DNA of 6,711 nucleotides from an uncultured Lachnospiraceae bacterium (GCA_945643825.1 CALZEZ010000077.1:1-6711); one strand, 5' to 3'. Shown: positions 1 to 5,439, numbered from the stretch's first letter. Numbers and translations: made by a program. Notes: generated from the letters alone by a model not told the origin.

Positions 1-830
1 AGGTGTGGGAAGGATACCGTTGCCTTTAAGGTGCTGAGATCAATCGTATACTCCTTATCATATATAGCATCCGGATCTGCCTCATATTCCACATAAGATC
101 TGTCCGAGTGCTCCTTCATATACTGTCTGGCAAGGTCATCTACCGGGAAAATACCATTCTTTCCACCAGCCTCAATTGCCATATTAGCAATGGTAAAACG
201 ATCATCCATGGAGAGATTCTGAATTCCCTCTCCGACAAACTCCATGGATTTGTACAAGGCTCCATCTACACCGATCATACCGATAATATGCAGTATTACA
301 TCCTTACCACTGATCCATTTTCCCGGCTTTCCGATGATGTTAAAACGGATAGCTCCAGGAACCTTAAACCATGCCTTACCGGTTGCCATTCCGGCGGCCA
401 TATCTGTGGAGCCGACACCGGTAGAAAAGGCACCTAATGCACCATAGGTACAGGTATGAGAATCAGCACCGATAATACAGTCACCAGCAACGGTCAGACC
501 TTTCTCAGGAAGTAAAGCATGCTCAATTCCCATCTGTCCAACTTCAAAGTAGTTGGTAATGTTATTGCGTGCAGCAAATTCTCGGACACATTTGCAGTGC
601 TCTGCCGATTTTATATCCTTATTGGGAACAAAATGATCTGGAACAAGTGCTATTTTGTCTTTATCAAAAACACCCTCCACTTTCATTTTATCCATTTCTT
701 TTATTGCAACCGGGCTTGTAATGTCATTACCTAATACTAAATCTAAGTCTGCCTCAATCAGCTGCCCTGCAGTAACAGATTCCAAGCCTGCATGAGCGGC
801 CAGTATTTTCTGTGTCATTGTCATTCCCAT
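1..830 (-). CDS. leuC: 3-isopropylmalate dehydratase large subunit, partial (3' end beyond the left edge)
   Basis: An open frame runs from an ATG at 830 to the window edge without a stop, giving 276 residues of a protein expected to be about 420 long (the shorter, archaeal-like LeuC type). It is the aconitase-superfamily subunit that, with LeuD, converts 2-isopropylmalate to 3-isopropylmalate in leucine synthesis. Seen in the sequence: an N-terminus MGMTMTQKIL, a PDH motif at residues 64-66, and the aconitase-type stretch GADSHTCTYGALG at 121-133 followed by STGVGSTDMA. The three cysteines that hold the 4Fe-4S cluster in this family lie in the missing C-terminal part and cannot be checked. 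The start at 830 is supported by AAGGAGG at 841-847, 10 nt upstream; in-frame ATGs at 824 and 818 are alternatives. It follows ilvC by 75 nt on the same strand. Homoaconitase or dimethylmalate dehydratase relatives look similar, but the ilv context favours LeuC. Confidence 0.93.
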   Translation of the reverse strand, partial: MGMTMTQKILAAHAGLESVTAGQLIEADLDLVLGNDITSPVAIKEMDKMKVEGVFDKDKIALVPDHFVPNKDIKSAEHCKCVREFAARNNITNYFEVGQMGIEHALLPEKGLTVAGDCIIGADSHTCTYGALGAFSTGVGSTDMAAGMATGKAWFKVPGAIRFNIIGKPGKWISGKDVILHIIGMIGVDGALYKSMEFVGEGIQNLSMDDRFTIANMAIEAGGKNGIFPVDDLARQYMKEHSDRSYVEYEADPDAIYDKEYTIDLSTLKATVSFPH

Positions 831-866
831 ATTGGTATATCCTCCTTCACCCTCTATATGATATAT

Positions 867-893
867 ATAAAGGCGACCAAAGGCCGCCTTTAT
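867..893 (-). terminator. Intercistronic hairpin between ilvC and leuC (weak terminator or attenuator-like)
   Basis: The arms ATAAAGGCG (867-875) and CGCCTTTAT (885-893) are perfectly complementary over 9 bp. The 9-nt loop can add a CC/GG pairing around AAA. On the minus-strand transcript the hairpin begins 12 nt after the ilvC stop. It is followed by an alternating U/A run rather than a clean U-tract, so it may only partly terminate, or may act as a processing or stability element. leuC then has its own strong ribosome binding site. The inverted repeat is certain; the function is inferred. Confidence 0.55.
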
Positions 894-905
894 GAATCCT
901 TATGA

Positions 906-1925
906 TTAGTTATTGATGAGTTTGTCATCCTCGTTGTTCCAACTGTAAAGCTTACGAATCTCCTCACCAACCTTCTCAGCCGGATGCTCTGAAGCAAGCT
1001 TGCGCATTGCTTTGAAATGAACCTGACGTCCTGCAGGACTCATATCTAATAAGAATTCTTTTGCAAAAGAACCATCCTGAATGTCGGACAGAATCTTCTT
1101 CATCGCCTTCTTAGTCTCTTCTGTGATAATCTTAGGTCCGGTAATGTAATCACCATACTCAGCAGTATTGGAGATAGAATATCTCATTCCTGCGAAACCA
1201 GACTGATAAATAAGATCAACAATCAGCTTCATCTCATGAATACTCTCGAAATATGCATTTCTGGGATCATAGCCCGCCTCAACAAGAGTCTCAAAACCAG
1301 CCTGCATCAGAGCACATACACCACCGCATAATACAGCCTGCTCACCGAAAAGATCGGTTTCTGTCTCAGTACGGAAGGTTGTCTCTAATACGCCTGCTCT
1401 TGCGCCACCGATTGCTAATGCATATGCAAGAGCTAAATCCAGAGCCTTACCGGTTGCATCCTGTTCTACAGCTACCAGACAAGGAACACCTTTACCTTCC
1501 TGATACTCAGAACGAACGGTATGACCAGGTCCCTTCGGTGCAATCATGGTAACATCAACGTTGGCAGGAGGCTTAATGCAGCCAAAATGAATATTGAAGC
1601 CATGTGCAAACATTAACATATTGCCTGCCTCTAAGTTCGGCTCGATATCCTTCTTATACATATCAGCCTGAAGCTCATCATTGATGAGAATCATAATGAT
1701 ATCAGCCTTCTTCGCAGCCTCTGCTGCAGTATATACTTCAAAACCCTGTGCCTCAGCCTTTTTCCAGGATTTAGATCCCTCATAAAGACCAATGATGACA
1801 TGACATCCTGACTCCTTAGCATTTAGTGCATGTGCATGTCCCTGACTTCCGTAGCCAATCACTGCAATTGTCTTACCTTCCAGTAAAGAAAGATTACAAT
1901 CTTCCTGGTAATAAATCTTTGCCAT
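906..1925 (-). CDS. ilvC: Ketol-acid reductoisomerase, class I
   Basis: A 339-residue class I KARI that converts acetolactate or acetohydroxybutyrate to the 2,3-dihydroxy acid in valine, leucine and isoleucine synthesis. The Rossmann motif GYGSQG is at residues 24-29. Catalytic and Mg-binding residues sit at the class I positions: H108 (FAHGFN), K131 (PKGPG), D191 and E195 (DLFGE), E227 and E231 (FESIHEM), S252 (ISNTAEYG). Length is normal for class I. The cofactor loop reads GLYEGSKSW (46-54) where NADPH-type enzymes usually have R-x-G-S-x-S, so Tyr48 and Glu49 may shift cofactor preference. The ATG at 1925 is chosen because GGAGG at 1935-1939 lies 9 nt upstream and MAKIYY matches the family N-terminus; the frame is open to an ATG at 1958, but that start lacks such a site. 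It follows ilvN2 by 67 nt and precedes leuC. Confidence 0.97.
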   Translation of the reverse strand: MAKIYYQEDCNLSLLEGKTIAVIGYGSQGHAHALNAKESGCHVIIGLYEGSKSWKKAEAQGFEVYTAAEAAKKADIIMILINDELQADMYKKDIEPNLEAGNMLMFAHGFNIHFGCIKPPANVDVTMIAPKGPGHTVRSEYQEGKGVPCLVAVEQDATGKALDLALAYALAIGGARAGVLETTFRTETETDLFGEQAVLCGGVCALMQAGFETLVEAGYDPRNAYFESIHEMKLIVDLIYQSGFAGMRYSISNTAEYGDYITGPKIITEETKKAMKKILSDIQDGSFAKEFLLDMSPAGRQVHFKAMRKLASEHPAEKVGEEIRKLYSWNNEDDKLINN

Positions 1926-1992
1926 TTTACATTTCCTCCATAATATGTTCAAAGTCAATTCTATAGTACACGGGCTCTCCCGGTGCTAACAT

Positions 1993-2496
1993 TTAATCAG
2001 CGAGATATGTAACATTATTGATACCACGTCCAAGTCCGGCAATTCCGGTTCTGGCGAGCTCGAGGATCTCATAATCCGATAACAGGTTGATAAATGCCTC
2101 TATTTTATCCTGATTACCCGTAAGCTCCGCTATAAGGCTTTCCGGTCCGACATCAATAATCTTTGCACGGAAAATATCTGCAATGTTGATGACCCCAGCT
2201 CTCTCCTTTGCGCTGACCTTAACCTTAATCAGTGCAAGCTCACGATAAACAGAAGACTCAGGCTTTAACTCCTTTACATCTCTAACATCCACTAGCTTTG
2301 CAACCTGCTTCTCAATCTGATCAAGAATCTCATCATCTCCCATTGCAACTATGGTGATGCGAGTGTATTTCGGATCTGCGGTTACTCCGGCTGTAATACT
2401 TTCAATATTATATCCTCTTCGGGAGAAAAGTCCCGAAATCCGGCTCAGAACACCTGCCGTGTTATCTACCAAAAGCTGAAAAACTTTCTTCTGCAT
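1993..2496 (-). CDS. ilvN: Acetolactate synthase small (regulatory) subunit, second copy, canonical type
   Basis: A 167-residue AHAS regulatory subunit that activates IlvB and normally gives valine feedback inhibition. The N-terminal ACT domain (about residues 4-78) keeps the valine-site features of the family: N12, G15 in NTAG, and RRGYNIES at 26-33 with N30. The C-terminal small-subunit domain starts at RELALIKVKV (85-94) and keeps FRAKIIDV, an ELTG turn (124-127) and LELARTGIAGLGRG near the end. Length is normal. The ATG start has AAAGGAG at 2504-2510, 7 nt upstream. It lies between the first small-subunit gene (76-nt gap) and ilvC (67-nt gap), directly behind a strong predicted internal promoter, so it could be expressed with ilvC and leuC apart from ilvB. 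It is closer to the usual consensus than the first copy. Confidence 0.95.
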   Translation of the reverse strand: MQKKVFQLLVDNTAGVLSRISGLFSRRGYNIESITAGVTADPKYTRITIVAMGDDEILDQIEKQVAKLVDVRDVKELKPESSVYRELALIKVKVSAKERAGVINIADIFRAKIIDVGPESLIAELTGNQDKIEAFINLLSDYEILELARTGIAGLGRGINNVTYLAD

Positions 2497-2541
2497 ATCA
2501 TTACTCCTTTAACGTCTGCACATTAATTTGCGCTAAAATTT

Positions 2542-2570
2542 ATGATAACAAGGTGCCCGTGAAAAGTCAA
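2542..2570 (-). promoter_or_regulatory. Internal sigma-A-type promoter upstream of ilvN2-ilvC-leuC
   Basis: On the minus strand a -35 box TTGACT (2570-2565) is followed by a 17-nt spacer and a -10 box TATCAT (2547-2542), with TGT immediately before the -10 giving an extended -10. The -35 begins 2 nt after the stop codon of the first small-subunit gene. Transcription would start near 2535, leaving a leader of about 39 nt before the ilvN2 ATG at 2496. Spacing and match are close to ideal for a vegetative promoter; activity is inferred. Confidence 0.75.
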
Positions 2571-2572
2571 CG

Positions 2573-3052
2573 TTAATCCGAACATTTGGGAAGTGCAAGG
2601 GTTCCCGTCCGGGCAACCTCAACAATGCTGATGGATTGAAGCATGCTGATTAGCAGGCGGGTTTTTTCAGGTACATCGCAAATCTGAATCATCAACATCG
2701 TTTTGGACATATCAACAATCTGAGCCTTCATAATCTCGCAGGTTTCGAGAATGTCTCTTCGATTATTTTTGTTGTACTTTACCTTTACAAGCATAAGCTC
2801 TCTGCTGACAGACTGTCCCTCGTCGAATGTCTTGACCTTAATGACATCTAACTTCTTATTGAGTTGTTTCTCAATCTGCTCAATGGTTCTCTGGTCACCG
2901 GAGCTTACAATCGTCATACAAGAAATATCCGGGTCATCTGTCTCACCAACGGCAAGAGAATCAATATTGAAGCATCTTCTGGAAAAGAGACCTGCCACCT
3001 TGCACAGTACACCGGAGCGATTTTCTACTAAAACAGAATAAATTCTTTTCAC
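2573..3052 (-). CDS. ilvN: Acetolactate synthase small subunit, first copy, diverged
   Basis: A 159-residue AHAS small-subunit homologue that starts 16 nt after the ilvB stop. The ACT domain is recognisable: VENRSG (9-14, with N11 and G14), GLFSRRCFNIDSL (21-33, N29 retained) and TDDPD. It departs from the usual pattern where Cys27 replaces the near-invariant Gly of RRGYN and Cys45 replaces the Arg of the SRMTI segment. The C-terminal domain begins at RELMLVKVKY (84-93) and ends EVARTGTLALPKCSD. Its middle is diverged: MKAQIVDM replaces FRAKIVDV, and QICDVPEK replaces the usual ELTG turn. The GTG at 3052 is chosen because AAAGGAGG at 3061-3068 is 8 nt upstream and VKRIYSVLVEN matches the family start; an ATG at 3094 would overlap the end of ilvB and has no matching site. 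It probably partners IlvB; whether it still binds valine is open. Confidence 0.92.
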   Translation of the reverse strand: MKRIYSVLVENRSGVLCKVAGLFSRRCFNIDSLAVGETDDPDISCMTIVSSGDQRTIEQIEKQLNKKLDVIKVKTFDEGQSVSRELMLVKVKYNKNNRRDILETCEIMKAQIVDMSKTMLMIQICDVPEKTRLLISMLQSISIVEVARTGTLALPKCSD

Positions 3053-3060
3053 GAAAAACT

Positions 3061-3068
3061 CCTCCTTT
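3061..3068 (-). promoter_or_regulatory. Ribosome binding site fixing the GTG start of the first small-subunit gene
   Basis: AAAGGAGG lies in the 16-nt gap directly after the ilvB TAG stop and 8 nt before GTG at 3052. It decides the start in favour of GTG rather than the upstream in-frame ATG inside ilvB. The tight junction suggests coupled ilvB-ilvN1 translation at matched stoichiometry. Confidence 0.85.
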
Positions 3069-4694
3069 CTATTTAACCAGGTCCATCGGATCAATCAGGC
3101 ATTCCATCAGCATGGACTCATCATTTTTGAGGAACGCATCAATTGCTTCCTCCATTCCATGATTGTTGACGAGTCTGATAAATGGAATATCATAAGCTGC
3201 TGCAAGCTTTTCAAGATCAGGCGATCCGCTAAGATCAACAACTGAATAATGATCCTTATAGGTATAATGCTGATATTCTCGAACCATTCCCAAATAATTG
3301 TTTTTCAGTACAATAATCTTCACACGGATATCATGCTGCCGCATCGTGGCTAATTCCATCATAGACATCTGAAACGAGCCATCACCGCATACAGCAACAA
3401 CCTGTCTTTCAGGGCAGGCAAGCTTTGCGCCCATCGCAGCCGGAATAGAATATCCCATGGTTCCCATTCCACCGGAGGTCATGAATCTTCCCTCACGAAC
3501 GATGTGGTAAGCACAGGACCAAATCTGATTCTGTCCAACATCCGCAACATACACACCGTTTTCATTCATTTTTTCCGACAGGCAGATAATGAACTGTTTT
3601 GGATCTACATACTCTGGATTCGGATTACGTTTTATCTGCATGGTATCACGATAATGCTTTAATGTGTCTATCCAGTCACCATGTTCACAATCCTGTGGCT
3701 CTAACTCCTGCTTTAACAGATCCTCAAAGATATGTCTGGCATCTCCAACAAGAGGAATTGTCGGAATTGCATTCTTACCAATCTCAGCGGAATCCACATC
3801 AATATGAACCAGTACCGAATTACCGATTATGAGATCCGGCTGACTGATTGCCCGGTCAGCGACTCTGGCACCTACCATGATAATCAGATCTGCTTCGTTC
3901 ATAGCACGATTCGCATAAGCTTTACCATTATTTCCGACCATGCCGAAATACATTGGATGCTCTGTTGGCATTACGCCGATTCCCATCATTGTAGATACAA
4001 CAGGAATACTGTATTTTTCCGCAAACGTACGAAGCTCCTTTTCTGCACCGCTTAAGAGAACGCCACCACCTGCACAGATGATTGGACGTTTTGCCTTCTG
4101 AAGCTGTCCCATAACCTTCTTGATCTGCATAATATGCCCATTGACGGTAGGCTTATAGGTACGCATGCTGACCTCTTGCGGATATTTGAACTTATTTATT
4201 ACTGCATTTTGGATATCAATGGGAATATCAATAAGAACGGGACCCTTTCTACCGGTATTCGCAATATAAAATGCTTCTTTAAAAATACGTGGAATATCAT
4301 TTACATTTTTTACAAGATAACTGTATTTTACAAAGGATTCCACCGCTCCGGTAATATCAGCCTCCTGAAAGACATCCGAACCCAACAATTCACTGTTTAC
4401 CTGTCCGGTAATACAGATTAGCGGAATAGAATCGGCAAATGCTGTCGCAATACCAGTAATCACATTGGTAGCCCCGGGACCTGATGTAACTGCACATACA
4501 CCAGGTTTTCCAGTCATTCTTGCTAATCCGCTTGCAGCATGTGCTGCATTCTGTTCGGTTCGAATCAGAATGGTTCGAATGGAAGAATCCAATATACTAT
4601 TATAGAACGGACAAATGGCTACTCCCGGATAGCCAAAGACGGCTTTCACACCCTCTGCTTCCAGACATTTCACGATTGCCTCTGCACCAATCAT
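3069..4694 (-). CDS. ilvB: Acetolactate (acetohydroxyacid) synthase large, catalytic subunit
   Basis: A 541-residue TPP- and FAD-dependent synthase for the first common step of branched-chain amino acid synthesis; slightly short for the family (about 550-570). Domains in order: the TPP pyrimidine domain (1-170) with GYPGVA (21-26) and catalytic Glu47 in RTEQ; the central FAD-type domain (about 190-330) with GARVADR (275-281); the TPP diphosphate domain with DVGQNQ (385-390), SGGMGTMG (407-414), and GDGSF (437-441) with N465-N466 completing the Mg-diphosphate motif. It is diverged at several substrate-tunnel positions: Val25, Asn100 after TGQV, Val108, Tyr474 in GMVREYQ (Trp in most AHASs) and Thr478. 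The ATG at 4694 has AAGGAGG at 4702-4708, 7 nt upstream. It is the first gene of the cluster, behind its own promoter. The two small-subunit genes downstream support biosynthetic AHAS over a catabolic acetolactate synthase or other TPP enzyme. Confidence 0.95.
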   Translation of the reverse strand: MIGAEAIVKCLEAEGVKAVFGYPGVAICPFYNSILDSSIRTILIRTEQNAAHAASGLARMTGKPGVCAVTSGPGATNVITGIATAFADSIPLICITGQVNSELLGSDVFQEADITGAVESFVKYSYLVKNVNDIPRIFKEAFYIANTGRKGPVLIDIPIDIQNAVINKFKYPQEVSMRTYKPTVNGHIMQIKKVMGQLQKAKRPIICAGGGVLLSGAEKELRTFAEKYSIPVVSTMMGIGVMPTEHPMYFGMVGNNGKAYANRAMNEADLIIMVGARVADRAISQPDLIIGNSVLVHIDVDSAEIGKNAIPTIPLVGDARHIFEDLLKQELEPQDCEHGDWIDTLKHYRDTMQIKRNPNPEYVDPKQFIICLSEKMNENGVYVADVGQNQIWSCAYHIVREGRFMTSGGMGTMGYSIPAAMGAKLACPERQVVAVCGDGSFQMSMMELATMRQHDIRVKIIVLKNNYLGMVREYQHYTYKDHYSVVDLSGSPDLEKLAAAYDIPFIRLVNNHGMEEAIDAFLKNDESMLMECLIDPMDLVK

Positions 4695-4715
4695 AGCCGC
4701 TCCTCCTTTTATTTA

Positions 4716-4749
4716 TTCATCACAGTAACCTATATTTTATCACACTAAC
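4716..4749. repeat. Tandem 14-nt direct repeat over the ilvB promoter (candidate operator)
   Basis: Plus-strand copies TTCATCACAGTAAC (4716-4729) and TTTATCACACTAAC (4736-4749) match at 12 of 14 positions and lie exactly 20 bp apart, about two helical turns. Read on the minus strand they are GTTAsTGTGATrAA. One copy covers the extended -10 region and the other the predicted transcription start of ilvB. A regulator bound to both would sit on one face of the helix and block the promoter. The repeat is visible; the operator role and the regulator are inferred or unknown. Confidence 0.6.
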
Positions 4750-4763
4750 GCACTGGAGTTCAA
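4734..4763 (-). promoter_or_regulatory. Promoter of the ilvB operon
   Basis: On the minus strand TTGAAC (4763-4758) is followed by an 18-nt spacer and TAAAAT (4739-4734), with TGA just before the -10. Transcription would start near 4727, giving a leader of about 33 nt to the ilvB ATG. That is too short for a T-box riboswitch or leader-peptide attenuator, so control would have to act at initiation. Confidence 0.7.
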
Positions 4764-4785
4764 CCCAAATAATAAAAAAGCTTTC

Positions 4786-4801
4786 GTTCCTTGCAAGGAA
4801 C
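4786..4801. promoter_or_regulatory. 16-bp perfect palindrome between the divergent promoters (candidate operator)
   Basis: GTTCCTTGCAAGGAAC is a perfect 16-bp dyad. Its centre (4793/4794) is about 66 bp upstream of the predicted ilvB start and its core TTGCAA coincides with the candidate -35 of the divergent lipoprotein gene. It contains T-N11-A spacing, and the -65 position is typical of LysR-type activator sites; that family assignment is only an inference. On the minus strand it is followed by a T-run, so a hairpin in read-through RNA is also possible. Confidence 0.5.
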
Positions 4802-4819
4802 AGACAGATGTGATAAATT
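4791..4819 (+). promoter_or_regulatory. Candidate promoter of the lipoprotein gene
   Basis: TTGCAA (4791-4796), a 17-nt spacer and TAAATT (4814-4819) with TGA before the -10 form a plausible but imperfect sigma-A promoter, each hexamer matching consensus at 4 of 6 positions. The -35 lies within the 16-bp palindrome, and the -10 overlaps a third copy of the TGTGATAAA element (4809-4817) found over the ilvB promoter. The predicted start, near 4826, would truncate the inverted repeat at 4820-4856, so the true start may lie a few bases earlier. Confidence 0.45.
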
Positions 4820-4856
4820 AATAGAGTTTAGTGAATATAAAGGAGGAAACTCTATT
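4820..4856 (+). promoter_or_regulatory. Inverted repeat enclosing the Shine-Dalgarno and TTG start of the lipoprotein gene
   Basis: AATAGAGTTT (4820-4829) and AAACTCTATT (4847-4856) are perfectly complementary over 10 bp. The 17-nt loop holds AAAGGAGG (4839-4846). In RNA the stem would take up the first two bases of the TTG start at 4855, and its G could wobble-pair with U4819, leaving the ribosome binding site in the loop. This could tune translation initiation; alternatively it is a DNA operator near the transcription start. The structure is certain as a sequence; its role is inferred. Confidence 0.55.
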
Positions 4857-5394
4857 GTCTATTCAATTAAATCGCGTCTTAATGTCTGCAGCACTTGCAT
4901 TTTCCTTGTTAACTTTAGGTGGTTGTGGAAAAGGGGCGAAATCAGATGTGTTAGCTGAATACCATGGTCAGATGGAAACTATTCTTGATCATATTACAGA
5001 AATCAATGATTCCATGAACGAGATCAATCCGGATTCAGAAACAGCCGTCGACGAGCTGCTTTCCTATTTCGATGCTCTTCAGGAAGAATTTGGAATCATG
5101 GCGGATTTAACTGCTCCGGAACAGTTTTCCAGTATTGACGAGCTTGCAGATGAGGCTCTGGAAAATATGACAACAGCAAATGAGATGTATCACGAGGCAT
5201 TTAGCAACGGCTCTTATAATGAATATATAGCAGAGGCGGCAGATGAATACTACGCCAGAGTAAATAAGAGACTACAGTTTATCATTCTTATTCTGCACAA
5301 TGAAACACCCGAGGGCGACGGTGTAACGGTTACCACCAGTATCACAACCACCTCTCCCATTGAATCCTTCCGTCATTCCATAAGTGCTGATTAA
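4855..5394 (+). CDS. Putative small acidic lipoprotein of unknown function
   Basis: A 179-residue protein I do not recognise. The TTG at 4855 is chosen because AAAGGAGG at 4839-4846 is 8 nt upstream; a GTG at 4831 is in frame but would place that site inside the gene. The N-terminus is a lipoprotein signal: Arg7, a hydrophobic segment at 8-21, and LGGC ending at Cys24, the expected lipidated residue, so the product should be anchored on the outer face of the membrane. The mature part is acidic and looks alpha-helical from about 31 to 148, with a PEQF break near 88-91 and Tyr/Glu/Ala-rich helices after it. A Thr/Ser-rich tail (about 157-175) follows and may be disordered. It is divergent from ilvB and convergent with pckA, and is followed by a strong terminator, so it is a single-gene unit. 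No enzymatic motif is visible. Confidence 0.8.
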   Translation: MSIQLNRVLMSAALAFSLLTLGGCGKGAKSDVLAEYHGQMETILDHITEINDSMNEINPDSETAVDELLSYFDALQEEFGIMADLTAPEQFSSIDELADEALENMTTANEMYHEAFSNGSYNEYIAEAADEYYARVNKRLQFIILILHNETPEGDGVTVTTSITTTSPIESFRHSISAD

Positions 5395-5408
5395 CTGCGC
5401 ATCAACAT

Positions 5409-5439
5409 AAAAAGCTCCGGAGAAAATCCGGAGCTTTTT
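5409..5439. terminator. Bidirectional rho-independent terminator between the lipoprotein gene and pckA
   Basis: AAAAAGCTCCGGA (5409-5421), the loop GAAAA and TCCGGAGCTTTTT (5427-5439) form a perfect 13-bp hairpin whose A/T ends provide a U-tract on either strand. It starts 14 nt after the lipoprotein stop and 10 nt after the pckA stop, serving both convergent genes. Confidence 0.93.

Noticed and set aside
1253..1552. Plus-strand open frame of 99 codons opposite ilvC
   Set aside because: Antisense to a strongly conserved gene, with no ribosome binding site and no recognisable protein; explained by the codon structure of ilvC. The same reasoning removes the plus-strand frames opposite leuC, the first small-subunit gene, ilvB and pckA.
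1926..1958. ATG at 1958 as the ilvC start
   Set aside because: The 11 extra residues do not resemble KARI N-termini, and the GGAGG at 1935-1939 serves the ATG at 1925.
1969..1985. Short GC hairpin between ilvN2 and ilvC
   Set aside because: About 6 bp with a bulge and no U-tract; not a credible terminator and weak as an RNA element.
2523..2538. CodY-box-like AATTTTAGCGCAAATT just after the internal promoter
   Set aside because: The halves are set one base too far apart and the centre does not match the CodY consensus; too many mismatches to call, though CodY control of ilv genes is common in Firmicutes.
3053..3094. ATG at 3094 as an upstream start for the first small-subunit gene, overlapping the end of ilvB
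   Set aside because: It lacks a properly placed ribosome binding site and adds residues absent from the family. GTG at 3052 has AAAGGAGG at 8 nt and the right N-terminus.
4771..4801. Palindrome plus T-run read on the minus strand as a terminator upstream of ilvB
   Set aside because: No minus-strand gene ends there, the stem is short and separated from the T-run by several bases, and the site sits upstream of the promoter; an operator role fits better.
4831..4854. GTG at 4831 as the start of the lipoprotein gene
   Set aside because: There is no ribosome binding site before it, and it would translate through the AAAGGAGG that fits the TTG at 4855.
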